Positions 49,575-60,124 of a stretch of DNA of 64,000 nt are shown here, piece by piece. This DNA comes from Bradyrhizobiaceae bacterium PARB1 (GTDB lineage Bacteria; Pseudomonadota; Alphaproteobacteria; Rhizobiales; Xanthobacteraceae), in NCBI GenBank assembly GCA_002256345.1, contig NKIY01000016.1, positions 19,373 through 83,372 on the forward strand. The letters run 5' to 3'. The notes beneath the pieces are model-generated. The model was not told the DNA's origin. It was given only the letters and a program-made list of their open reading frames with translations, and did no database searches. Positions within the stretch are counted from its first letter, which is position 1, and each line of letters starts with the position of its first letter. A program made the translations under genes and the position numbers.

Positions 49575-51061
49575 GTCTCCAGAAGAGAAGGCAAGCGGCC
49601 CAGGAACCGGCCCGCATTGCGGCCGAGCGCGCAGATGGATGCTTCGCTCATCACGACGGAAAGATCATTGATAAGCGGCACATCGAGACGTCCGGGCGCG
49701 TTGAGAGCTTGCGCGGCCTTGGCCGTTCCCACACGGCAAGGGCCGCATTGCCCGCAGCTTTCGCGGGCGAGATAACCCGCCATCTTCGAGGCAACGCCCC
49801 GCATGTCGTCGCCAGTTCCAAAGACGACAATGCCGCCGGTGCCGAGCCGCAGTCTGCCGCTCAGAAGCTCGTCCAGCGGACGCCGGCAATCGGCGGCGGG
49901 AAGCAACGTTCCAGAAGACCCGCCTACCACCATGCCGCCAAGCTCGACTCCCTCCGTCAAGCCGCCTGCAATGTCTACAAGATCGATGAGCCGCGAAAGG
50001 CCGCGCACCGGCTTTGGCCCCGGATTCCGGACCCGCCCCGATACACTGAAAAGCGTTACCTCCGCGGCCAGCAGGTCAGACACGGGCAGATCGGGCTCCG
50101 GCGCACTGCCCCAGACAGACCTCAACCGGAAGAACGTTTCGACGTTGTGCACGAGCGTCGGGCGCCCGAAATAACCGCGCGTGGTCGGAAACGGTGGCCG
50201 CTCCGCTGGCCTCGGCGGACGGCCCTCAAGGCTTGCAATCAGCGCGGTTTCTTCACCGCAAATATACGCCCCGCCGCTTCGCCTCAATTCAATGGCGATG
50301 CCGCTGGCGAGCCCCGCCGACACCACATCCGCGATGGCCTTCCGCAGAATGACATGAATGGGCTTGTAGTCGTCCCGGATATAGAAAAAGATTTTGTCCG
50401 CGCCTGTCACCCGCGCCGCGACGAGCGCGGCTTCAATGACGCCATGCGGATCGTTTTCGAGAATGAAGCGATCCTTGAAGACGGCAAGCTCGCCTTCATC
50501 GCCGTTGACGATGACGACCGGAACTGCGCCGCGTCTCATCACTTGGCGCCACTTCTCAACCACCGGAAAGCCGACGCCAGCCCGGCCGATCGCGCGATAT
50601 GTGGCGATGCTCTCCATGAGGCGCGGCACCTCCTGCAAATCTCGGCTGAGGCGATCGAGTATTTGATATCCTCCCGCAAACCGATAGGCAGAAAAGCTGC
50701 GCGGATTTGGCGCGGACCTTGCTCCATCGCACCTGTTGCGGCAGACGCCGTGCCCCGAACCTTCTCCATGCAGCAGTGAACAAACAAGATCGCCGCACGC
50801 ATGAAGCGCATAAGGAACGGAAGCCATATAGTTCACAGCCGGAAAGGCCGTCGCCACTTCATAGGCTTCGGATGGAAACAGGCGGAGACGCTCCGCGACA
50901 CGAAGCAGTCCCTGCTCCGAAATGCCGAGGCCGCCCTTGACGTCACGGACTTCAAGCAAGATTTCAAGAAGCCGCTCCCGGCTTGCGCCGCGCGCGAGTG
51001 ACTCCGTGATCGCTGCTGCTTCAACCTCTTCCAGATGAAGGGCTTCAGACTCATGCGGCAC
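49562..51061 (-). CDS. NAD-linked formate-dehydrogenase-like beta subunit (NuoE/NuoF-like, FMN/NADH binding)
   Basis: AGVGFPVVEKWRQV; VIVNGDEGELAVFKDRFILENDPHGVIE; SGGAYICGEETALIASLEG; ESCGQCGPCRVGTAK. GTG start at 51061 overlaps the ptxA end. Confidence 0.88.
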   Translation of the reverse strand: MPHESEALHLEEVEAAAITESLARGASRERLLEILLEVRDVKGGLGISEQGLLRVAERLRLFPSEAYEVATAFPAVNYMASVPYALHACGDLVCSLLHGEGSGHGVCRNRCDGARSAPNPRSFSAYRFAGGYQILDRLSRDLQEVPRLMESIATYRAIGRAGVGFPVVEKWRQVMRRGAVPVVIVNGDEGELAVFKDRFILENDPHGVIEAALVAARVTGADKIFFYIRDDYKPIHVILRKAIADVVSAGLASGIAIELRRSGGAYICGEETALIASLEGRPPRPAERPPFPTTRGYFGRPTLVHNVETFFRLRSVWGSAPEPDLPVSDLLAAEVTLFSVSGRVRNPGPKPVRGLSRLIDLVDIAGGLTEGVELGGMVVGGSSGTLLPAADCRRPLDELLSGRLRLGTGGIVVFGTGDDMRGVASKMAGYLARESCGQCGPCRVGTAKAAQALNAPGRLDVPLINDLSVVMSEASICALGRNAGRFLGRLPSLLETCDS

Positions 51062-51848
51062 GATACAGTTCCTCTCGCAGATCGGAGGTAAAGGCCTCGG
51101 CCGGACCGTCGAAGAAAATGTTCCCTTGGCGCAATGCAATGATGTGGTCCGCATAACGAAGAGCTAGCTCCACCTGATGCAGGCTGCACAGAACCGTGAA
51201 ACCCCGCTCGCGCGCGGCTTGCTGGAGAATTTGCAAAACATTCTCCGACGATTCCGGATCGAGGCTGGAAATAGGTTCGTCGGCCAGAATCAATTCTGTC
51301 TGCTGGGCAAAGGCGCGGGCGATGGCAACACGCTGCTGTTGACCGCCGGAAAGCCGCTCGGCCCGTTGATAGGCCTGATCGAGAAGACCCACGCTGTCCA
51401 GGCAGGCAAGCGCAAGCTGCCGGTCATCGTAACGGAAGCGCCTCAACAACACCCGCCACAAAGGAGTTCCGGCAAGCCGGGCCGTCAGAACATTGTCTAT
51501 TGCGCTGAAGCGCTTGACCAGATTGAACTGCTGAAACACGAAGCCGACTTCGCGGCGCAATGCCCTAAGGGCTTTCAGTTTCAGCGCAGTCACCTCACTG
51601 CCGCGGATCGTCACAGTGCCGCTGTCAGGTTCTACAAGGCGCGTGAGACAACGGAACAAAGTGGACTTGCCGCAGCCAGATGGCCCCAGCAAGACAACAA
51701 ACTTTCCGACGGGAATGGAGCAGGAGATGCGATCCAGCACCATGCGCCCTTCAAAGGTCTTGCTCAGGTCCGTCACGGTGATCGCGTTTTTGCTCTTGTC
51801 CATCGACGGCCCGGCAGGAACAAGATCAGCGGGCGATACGGTCTTCAT
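51051..51848 (-). CDS. ptxA: Phosphonate/phosphite ABC transporter ATP-binding protein (PtxA/PhnC-like)
   Basis: VVLLGPSGCGKSTLFRCLTRLVEPDSG; LSGGQQQRVAIARAFAQQTELILADEPISSLDPESSENVL. Confidence 0.88.
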   Translation of the reverse strand: MKTVSPADLVPAGPSMDKSKNAITVTDLSKTFEGRMVLDRISCSIPVGKFVVLLGPSGCGKSTLFRCLTRLVEPDSGTVTIRGSEVTALKLKALRALRREVGFVFQQFNLVKRFSAIDNVLTARLAGTPLWRVLLRRFRYDDRQLALACLDSVGLLDQAYQRAERLSGGQQQRVAIARAFAQQTELILADEPISSLDPESSENVLQILQQAARERGFTVLCSLHQVELALRYADHIIALRQGNIFFDGPAEAFTSDLREELYRAA

Positions 51849-51881
51849 GAGGTAATTCCACCGATTCGGCACAGGGCTTTG

Positions 51882-52745
51882 CTAAGCGATACGCGAGGGC
51901 GTACCGGCGCGAGTTGCAGTCGTTTCGGGATTGAGAACGAGACGGCGCAGGTACGCGCTCAAGGTATCGATGGCGATGACCATCGTCAGGATGACGCCCA
52001 GCACCGTCGCCAGCTTAGGAAAATCGAGCAGGTCGATCGAATCTTTAAGCGTCTGCCCGATGCCGCCCGCACCGACGATGCCGAGCACCGTGGAAGCACG
52101 AACATTGAACTCCCAGATGTAAAGTGTCACGGAAACGATATTGGGCCACACATCTGGAAGCAGCGCATAGCGAAAGGCGCGCACCGATCCGGCGCCGGTC
52201 AATTCCGCCGCCTCGACAGGCCCGGGATCAGCAGGCTCAATAACTTCGGTCAGCAATTTGCCGAGCGCACCGACCATGTTGAACGTGATTGCGAGCACGC
52301 CCGTAAACGGCCCAAACCCCACCGCAGCCACGAAGATCAGCGCGAAGACCAGCATCTCGGTGCCGCGCAAAACACCCAACAGGCTGCGCACCAGCCGTGA
52401 CAGAACAGGATTTGGAGTGGTATTGCGCGCCGCGAGCGGCACAAGCGGAATGCAGATCATAAGAGCGCAAAGCGTGCCGACCGTTGCCATGGCCAGGGTC
52501 TGGAAAGCATCTCGCAGCACGCGGCCAATATCGCTCACATCCGGCGGAAACATCTGCGTGAACCAGGAAGCGATCTTGGGCAGACCCTCGGCGAGTTTGC
52601 CGAAATCGACCCGCGCGGACACAAAGCATGCAACCAGGAACACTGCGACGGCCAGGAAAACGATAGCCCGCGCGATGGTGTGCCAGCCAAGCAATGACTG
52701 AGTCGGCTCCGCATAATGCTGCTTGTTAAAACCGACGATGCTCAT
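51882..52745 (-). CDS. ptxC: Phosphonate/phosphite ABC transporter permease (PtxC/PhnE-like)
   Basis: FPPDVSDIGRVLRDAFQTLAMATVGTLCALMICIPLVPLAARN; RSLLGVLRGTEMLVFALIFVAAVGFGPFTGVLAI. Confidence 0.88.
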   Translation of the reverse strand: MSIVGFNKQHYAEPTQSLLGWHTIARAIVFLAVAVFLVACFVSARVDFGKLAEGLPKIASWFTQMFPPDVSDIGRVLRDAFQTLAMATVGTLCALMICIPLVPLAARNTTPNPVLSRLVRSLLGVLRGTEMLVFALIFVAAVGFGPFTGVLAITFNMVGALGKLLTEVIEPADPGPVEAAELTGAGSVRAFRYALLPDVWPNIVSVTLYIWEFNVRASTVLGIVGAGGIGQTLKDSIDLLDFPKLATVLGVILTMVIAIDTLSAYLRRLVLNPETTATRAGTPSRIA

Positions 52746-52813
52746 TCCCTCTCCTGCCGCTTGCCGCCGCTGAAAACCCAGGCGAATGGCCCGACACAAA
52801 ATGCCGGTTTGAA

Positions 52814-52844
52814 GGACGGGGCGGCCCAGCGGACCGCCCCGTCC
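52814..52844. promoter_or_regulatory. Intercistronic hairpin between ptxB and ptxC
   Basis: Perfect 11-bp inverted repeat GGACGGGGCGG-cccagcgga-CCGCCCCGTCC. Confidence 0.7.
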
Positions 52845-52851
52845 GGGATCA

Positions 52852-53838
<987 letters not shown>

Positions 53839-54051
53839 TTATGAAAATAAGATGACAATAATTTTTAGTTTCATGAAAATTCAAGCAAAAGGTCCTATCC
53901 GCACAATTTATAACGTAGAATCAATGTACTAGTTTGATTATCAGAAATGCCCCGATCGTATCCGATCAATGAAATTTGGCTTTTCATTGCAGTTTCTTAT
54001 ATATCTCCTCTAAGCGCCGCCAAAAAACGTTAAGGCGGCAGGATCGAAGCG

Positions 54052-54921
54052 ATGTTGAATCTGGCCCAAGTTCAGACCTTTCTCGCCGTTGTCGACGAAG
54101 GCGGCATTCAGGCGGCTGCCCAGCAGCTCAATTGCTCGCAGCCTGCCGTTTCTCAACAATTGAAAAAGCTTGAGGAGTTTTTTGGCGTCCTTCTGGTGGT
54201 ACGAAATCGCAGTCGGGCGATACCGACTCGCGACGGTGAACTATTCCTGCCCAAAGCTCGTTCGTTAATCGCCGCAGCCGAGCGCGCACGCGGGGTGATC
54301 GTAAACCGCCGCCTCGTCATTCATGCCAGCGGCAATGCCGGCACATTCCTCGCTCCCAAACTCATCGCAACATTCGAGCGTGAGATAAATCGGCCTGAAG
54401 GTGCAGAACTCATCATAGGAACAAACCGCGAGGCCGTGGACGCTCTTCTCGCCGGCGAAGCAGACGTGATCCTGACCGAGTGGAATGAGGATCACCCGCT
54501 TATCGAATGGCAAAAATGGCGCCGCGAAAAATTGGTGGTGATAGTTTCGCCGGATTATCCGCTCGCAACCCATCGCCGCGTTTCTCCGGAAGCACTTCTC
54601 GATTACCCCATGATCGGAGGAGAACCCGGCACCGGCACGGGACGCGCGCTCGCCAGCGTATTGGGCGCTGACGCCAGCAAACTCAAAATTGCCCGCCAAC
54701 TCGGCAGCACCACAGCCGTCAAGGAAGCCGTGAAAGCCAATCTCGGGCTGTCCATCGTGTTTGCTTATACCGTGACGGAAGAAGTCAAGGCCGGAACGCT
54801 TGTGGCGCTGGAACTGGAAGAGGCAGACATTTTCAAGACGCTGTTTGTGGGCATCGCACACGAAAGCCCCGGCACATCGATGGCACGACGCTTCGCTGCC
54901 ATCTGCACCTCTTTCATTTAA
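54052..54921 (+). CDS. ptxE: LysR-family regulator adjacent to ptxD (PtxE-like)
   Basis: MLNLAQVQTFLAVVDEGGIQAAAQQLNCSQPAVSQQLKKLEEFFGVLLVVRNRSRAIPTRDG. Confidence 0.8.
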   Translation: MLNLAQVQTFLAVVDEGGIQAAAQQLNCSQPAVSQQLKKLEEFFGVLLVVRNRSRAIPTRDGELFLPKARSLIAAAERARGVIVNRRLVIHASGNAGTFLAPKLIATFEREINRPEGAELIIGTNREAVDALLAGEADVILTEWNEDHPLIEWQKWRREKLVVIVSPDYPLATHRRVSPEALLDYPMIGGEPGTGTGRALASVLGADASKLKIARQLGSTTAVKEAVKANLGLSIVFAYTVTEEVKAGTLVALELEEADIFKTLFVGIAHESPGTSMARRFAAICTSFI

Positions 54922-54962
54922 TTCAAAAACGTCTTCCTCCTTAGCGCTCCAGGAACATCATC

Positions 54963-55943
54963 ATGACCCGCAAGACCCTTGTCACCAACTGGGTCCACCC
55001 TGAAGTACTCGATCTGCTCAGGACCCGAGGCGATGTCGACGCCAACTTAACGCGTGAACCATGGCCGCAGGCAGAGATTATCCGCCGCGCCGCAGATGCC
55101 GACGCGATCATGACCTTCATGACAGACACCATCGATAACGCCTTCCTTGATGCTTGCCCCAATCTCAAGGTGGTGGCGTGCGCACTCAAAGGAGCGGACA
55201 ATTTCGATATCGAGGCCTGCAAGGCTCGGGGCGTCGAGGTCGCTGTCGTGCAAGACTTGCTGACCGCTCCCACGGCCGAGCTTGCCATCGGCCTCATGAT
55301 CACACTTGCCCGCAAGATTCTTTCAGGGGACCGGGTCATCCGCGAAAAGCCATTCGCCGGCTGGCGACCGATACTCTACGGACTGGGTCTTGACGGCTCT
55401 AATGTCGGAATCGTCGGCATGGGGGCAGTGGGCCAGGCTGTCGCTCACCGCCTGTGGCCGTTCCGCTGCCGCATGTCCTATACCGACCAAACTCCTCTCT
55501 CGCCCACCAATGAAGATCGGCTGGGGCTGATACGGCGAAACTTATCGGATATTCTTGCCAACAGCGACTATCTGGTGCTCACACTGCCGCTCACGGCTTC
55601 GTCTCAACATCTGATCAATGCCGCCAGTTTGTCCGCCTTGAAACCGGGAGCGCTTCTCATCAATCCGGCTCGCGGCTCGTTAGTCGATGAAGCAGCCGTA
55701 GCCGACGCGCTGGAACAAGGCACGCTCGGCGGCTACGCCGCAGACGTGTTTGAAACCGAAGACTGGGCCCGGCCCGATCGGCCATCCGGTATCGAACCGC
55801 GCCTGCTTTCGCACCAAAACACTGTCTTTACACCTCATATCGGTTCGGCAGTCGACAATGTACGACGCGACATCGCTCTGGATGCCGCTCGCGATATTCT
55901 GCGTCACTTGGATGGCCTACCTATGAGAGGACGGCTCTTCTAG
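54963..55943 (+). CDS. ptxD: NAD-dependent phosphite dehydrogenase (PtxD-like D-2-hydroxyacid dehydrogenase)
   Basis: CALKGADNFDIEACKARGVEVAVVQDLLTAPTAELAIGL; GMGAVGQAVA; NPARGSLVDEAAVADALEQGTLGGYAADVFETEDWARPDRPSGIEPRLLSHQNTVFTPHIGSAV, matching the PtxD pattern (Lys76, Arg237, Glu266, His292 equivalents). Confidence 0.9.
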   Translation: MTRKTLVTNWVHPEVLDLLRTRGDVDANLTREPWPQAEIIRRAADADAIMTFMTDTIDNAFLDACPNLKVVACALKGADNFDIEACKARGVEVAVVQDLLTAPTAELAIGLMITLARKILSGDRVIREKPFAGWRPILYGLGLDGSNVGIVGMGAVGQAVAHRLWPFRCRMSYTDQTPLSPTNEDRLGLIRRNLSDILANSDYLVLTLPLTASSQHLINAASLSALKPGALLINPARGSLVDEAAVADALEQGTLGGYAADVFETEDWARPDRPSGIEPRLLSHQNTVFTPHIGSAVDNVRRDIALDAARDILRHLDGLPMRGRLF

Positions 55944-56336
55944 CGATCACACTGATCGATATCGGCCTTCAACGCATAAGCTTGGCGGCCGAGACGACAT
56001 TGAAGGCGGAGTCCATGGCATCGATGGAGCCGCCGTTCTCGCCGACGATGCCAAGCAGCATGAGCGTGTTTGCCGTCGACGATCCTGCGGCGATCACCAC
56101 CTTCTGCTTCAGGTCGGACCTTGCGATGTCGCTATACGAGGTCATCAAACTCTGAAAGTCATAAGCCGGACAGGTGACCGCAACGACCAAGTGCCGTAAC
56201 GGCCGAGTAGACTTGAGTCGATGGTGGCTGCATCGGCGGGTGCATCGGCGGGTGATGGTGTGGATGGCGTCCGCAACCGGCATCTGATGTGCCAAAGTGA
56301 GTCGTTGTCAGATTCACTCAAAGGGAGCCATCCACG

Positions 56337-57362
56337 ATGCCCGTTATGACAGTCGGTCTTGATCTTGCAAAACACGTTTTCCAGATTCATGCGATCGACG
56401 AAACTGGTGGAGTCGTCGCCCGTAAAAAGCTTCGCCGCTCGGAAGTGCTCGAATTCTTCCAGGCGCTGTCACCCTGCTTGATCGGCATGGTGGCCTGCGG
56501 TAGCGCTCATCATTGGGGCCGGGAGCTGACCGCGCTCGGCCACGACGTTCGGCTGATGCCGGCGGCCTACGTCAAGCCTTACATCAAACGAGGCAAGAAC
56601 GACGCGGTCGACGCGGAGGCAATCTGCGAGGCGGTCACCCGACCGACGATGCGATTTGTCGAGATCAAGAGCGCTGAGCAGCAATCTGGCTTGATGCTGC
56701 ACCGGACACGCGAGCTGCTGGTCCGGCAAAGGACCGCATTGATCAACTCGCTTCGCGGCCAGCTTGGCGAATTTGGATTGATCGCGCCGAAGGGCGTCTG
56801 GAGCATCCCCGACTTGCATGCGCTCGCCAAAAACGCGACCTCTGCCATCCTACCCGACGCGGTTCGCGGATGCGTCGAGCTGATCATGGGCCAGATCGAC
56901 GATCTGCAGACGCGCATCCGGACCATCGAGAAGGCTATCCGCGTTCAAGTTCGCGCCAGCGAGGTTAGCCAGCGGCTGAAGACAATACCCGGCATCGGAG
57001 TAATCACGGCTTCCGCTCTCACCGCCACTATTGGCGACATCAAGGCCTTCAAGTCTGGGCGGCATCTAGCAGCTTGGATCGGTCTCGTGCCACGACAGTC
57101 CGGATCGGGCGGCAAGGTCCACATGGGCAGCATTTCGAAGAAAGGGGACGCCTATCTGCGCAAGCTACTCGTCCTCGGCGCCACCGCGGTGATCCGTTAT
57201 TGTCGCAACAAGCCCGAGCTTGCCGGCTGGATTAACGCGCTGCTCCAGCGACGCCCCGCGCGTGTGGTGACGATCGCGGTGGCCAACAAGATGGCGCGGA
57301 TTGCGTGGGCGATCATGAGCCGTGGCGAAACATTCCGCCAGGCGGCGTCTGCGATCGCCTGA
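56337..57362 (+). CDS. IS110-family transposase
   Basis: MTVGLDLAKHVFQIHAIDETG; YVKPYIKRGKNDAVDAEAICEAVTRP; TIPGIGVITASALTATIGDIKAFKSGRHLAAWIGLVPRQSGSGGK. Confidence 0.92.
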   Translation: MPVMTVGLDLAKHVFQIHAIDETGGVVARKKLRRSEVLEFFQALSPCLIGMVACGSAHHWGRELTALGHDVRLMPAAYVKPYIKRGKNDAVDAEAICEAVTRPTMRFVEIKSAEQQSGLMLHRTRELLVRQRTALINSLRGQLGEFGLIAPKGVWSIPDLHALAKNATSAILPDAVRGCVELIMGQIDDLQTRIRTIEKAIRVQVRASEVSQRLKTIPGIGVITASALTATIGDIKAFKSGRHLAAWIGLVPRQSGSGGKVHMGSISKKGDAYLRKLLVLGATAVIRYCRNKPELAGWINALLQRRPARVVTIAVANKMARIAWAIMSRGETFRQAASAIA

Positions 57363-57767
57363 GCTGAGATCGCGCCGACAAGGAAAGTAAGTTAGCTGCC
57401 GGAGTGGGACTATCGAATTGGTGAGAGCGACGACGACGTAATGGCAACCGGTCGAGACCGGGGATCAGGAAAACCCGAACCTGTGCATGCGCATCAAGCG
57501 CGACACGAGTGGCTGGGACCAGATCCGCGGACTACCATTAGGGCCCGCGGACAGGAATCCGCTTCGATGAGGCCGGATCGATGACCGCACCCCGACCAAA
57601 CGTTGCTGAGACATCGAAAAAGTTCTTGCCAAGCGGACGCCATCCATCGATGCACAGGTGTGATCTCTGCGATCTTCTGCATTTTCTGCAATGTAAGGCA
57701 GAATTTTACCGAAATTTGCAGAACGGCCATGAGCTCCTATCTCTCAGAGATACTGTGAGGGATCGAC

Positions 57768-58292
57768 GTGGTTGGAAACAAAGAACTGGAGGCCGGGCTT
57801 AAGGCCATGGCGGAGGACTTCCATCTGCCTGGTGGAGGACGCAAGAAGCTCGCGCGGCTTGTCGTCGGACACCTGTGGTGGTTCGATGCTGCCGAACAGC
57901 GGGGCATGAGTTGGCAAGACATGATCCGGGCGATGACTGCCGCCGGTGTGAACGGCAGAGGCAACAAGCCCATCACCGTTGGGACACTATCCTCAACGGT
58001 CTGGCGAGTACGGACGAAGGGAGAGGCGAGCGGTGCCCGCGAACAAGAACGGCCTGGACCAACGCCCACCCTACCGAGCGGGCAAACTCGGAAAAGCACA
58101 AAAAACTGCGGCACCGGCCAGCCGCGGCAACGCATACGAAAGGCCCCCCCGGAGAATAGTGATGATGACGAGCTCAGTCGACCTGCACCGAAGTGGGCGG
58201 TAGACAGAGAACGGTCCGGTCGGGCCAACAAGCATGTGCGGGCCTTTATGGACAGAGCCCGAGCCGTGCGCCGCCGATCAGAGGACGACTAG
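57768..58292 (+). CDS. Hypothetical plasmid/ICE-type protein
   Basis: GTG start; GMSWQDMIRAMTAAGVNGRGNKPITVGTLSSTVWRVR has HTH-like character; basic C-terminus. Confidence 0.5.
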   Translation: MVGNKELEAGLKAMAEDFHLPGGGRKKLARLVVGHLWWFDAAEQRGMSWQDMIRAMTAAGVNGRGNKPITVGTLSSTVWRVRTKGEASGAREQERPGPTPTLPSGQTRKSTKNCGTGQPRQRIRKAPPENSDDDELSRPAPKWAVDRERSGRANKHVRAFMDRARAVRRRSEDD

Positions 58293-58772
58293 CAACGGCC
58301 GCACCTCGCCGAGGGCATGAGCCGGACCGTCAGCGGCTTTCGGCCTTCCAAATCGGCTCAGCGGGTTCGGCCCAGACCGGGCGCTCCGCAGTTCCCGCTC
58401 GATCGGCTTGTCGGCGAACCGCTGCCTACTCTTGCCGCGTTGTCGCTCAATCAGCTTAGGAAAGTCGACAACATCGATATCGAGGCGCATACCGAAATCC
58501 TTGGCGAGGATACTTTTCCGCGTGGGCAGGGACCTCGGGGGTCGGAACTACGAGTCGCGCCTGCCCCATCGGGGAAAAGCTTTTTTCCGCTCTTGACCCA
58601 GAAGGCGCACCCGCCGTATCCGGATGAGGGTCAGCCGGCGAGATAGACTCGGCGTTTGCCGTCCCTGCCGGTCACCCTGCTCACGATGTGTTCGGCGTCA
58701 TCGCCTCTGAGACCAAATGAGGGACTTCACGAAAGGAGGATTTCTGGTTCATCGTAGCCGTCAGGAGCGAAG

Positions 58773-59147
58773 ATGAAGCAGAAATCCGAACTGGGCAAAG
58801 CGCCCGCAGAACAAGTGCTAAAAGATATCCGGCGGCAGACGCGTCGGCAGTATTCGGCGGAAGAGAAGATCCGTATCGTGCTGGAAGGACTGCGCGGCGA
58901 GGAGAACATCTCCGAGCTGTGCCGCCGCGAAGGCATTGCCGCCTCGATGTATTACGGTTGGTCGAAGGAGTTTCTGGAGGCCGGCAAACGCCGCCTGGCG
59001 GGTGACACGGCCCGTTCCGCCACGTCCGGTGAGGTGAAAGACCTTCGCCGCGAAGCCTCCGAATTGAAGGAGGTGGTGGCCGACCTGACCCTGGAGAACC
59101 GCCTGCTCAAAAAAAGCATGAACGGGGCTGGGGAAAACGAGGCATGA
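58773..59147 (+). CDS. IS3-family transposase OrfA
   Basis: RRQTRRQYSAEEKIRIVLEGLRGEENISELCRREGIAASMYYGWSKEFLEAGKRRLAGD. Confidence 0.9.
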   Translation: MKQKSELGKAPAEQVLKDIRRQTRRQYSAEEKIRIVLEGLRGEENISELCRREGIAASMYYGWSKEFLEAGKRRLAGDTARSATSGEVKDLRREASELKEVVADLTLENRLLKKSMNGAGENEA

Positions 59148-60124
59148 GGTATCCAGCATCCGAGAAATCCGAAATAATCGCGCTGGTCGAGCAATCGCAT
59201 CTGCCTGCCAGGCGCACGTTGGAAAAGCTCGGCATCCCGCGAGCCACCTTTTATAGATGGTACGATCGCTATCGCGAGGGTGGCATCGAGGCGCTGGCCG
59301 ATCACCGCTCCAAGCCGGACCGGGTCTGGAATCGCATCCCGGACGATGTCCGCGGTCAGATCGTCGATCTGGCACTGGAACACCCCGAGCTGTCGCCGCG
59401 AGAGCTGGCGGTGCGCTTCACCGACGAGAGAAAATACTTTGTCTCCGAGGCTTCGGTCTATCGGCTGCTGAAGGCGCACGACCTGATCACCAGCCCCGCC
59501 TATGTGGTGATCAAGGCGGCTAATGAGTTCAAGGACAAGACCACGGCGATCAACCAGCTTTGGCAGACCGACTTCACCTACCTCAAGATCACTGGCTGGG
59601 GCTGGTACTATCTATCGACGGTGCTCGACGACTTCTCTCGTTACATTGTGGCCTGGAGGCTTGGTCCCACCATGTGCGCCTCCGACGTCACGGCCACGCT
59701 CGATCAGGCGCTTGCCGCCTCAGGCCTGGACCACGTCAATATAAAGCAGCGGCCACGGCTTCTGAGCGACAACGGATCAAGTTACGTCGCGGAAGATCTG
59801 GCCACCTGGCTCAAGGGCAAGGATATGCAGCATGTGCGCGGTGCGCCGTATCATCCCCAGACCCAAGGCAAGATCGAGCGCTGGCATCAGACCTTGAAGA
59901 ACCGCATCCTGCTCGAGAATTACCATTTACCGAGGGACCTCGAACGTCAGGTCAGCGGCTTCGTCGAACACTACAACCATCACCGCTATCATGAGAGCAT
60001 CGACAACCTCACGCCTGCGGATGTTTACTTCGGCCGAGCCGAAACCATCCTGACTGAGCGTGCGCGCATCAAACGTGAAACCATTGCAAACCGCCGCTTG
60101 CAGCATCGATTGCAAGCCGCTTAA
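59144..60124 (+). CDS. IS3-family transposase OrfB (DDE integrase core)
   Basis: LWQTDFTYLKITGWGWYYLSTVLDDFSRYIVAW; LLSDNGSSYVAEDL; HPQTQGKIERWHQTLKNRI. Confidence 0.92.
   Translation: MRYPASEKSEIIALVEQSHLPARRTLEKLGIPRATFYRWYDRYREGGIEALADHRSKPDRVWNRIPDDVRGQIVDLALEHPELSPRELAVRFTDERKYFVSEASVYRLLKAHDLITSPAYVVIKAANEFKDKTTAINQLWQTDFTYLKITGWGWYYLSTVLDDFSRYIVAWRLGPTMCASDVTATLDQALAASGLDHVNIKQRPRLLSDNGSSYVAEDLATWLKGKDMQHVRGAPYHPQTQGKIERWHQTLKNRILLENYHLPRDLERQVSGFVEHYNHHRYHESIDNLTPADVYFGRAETILTERARIKRETIANRRLQHRLQAA

Noticed and set aside
49709-50779. 356-aa plus-strand ORF
   Set aside because: Shadow of the FDH-like beta subunit.
51177-52400. 407-aa plus-strand ORF
   Set aside because: Antisense to ptxA/ptxC; composition not protein-like.
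55969-56295. 108-aa minus-strand ORF between ptxD and IS110
   Set aside because: The C-terminal half looks protein-like and may be a truncated gene, but I could not assign a family and its N-terminal half lies in probable IS110 sequence.
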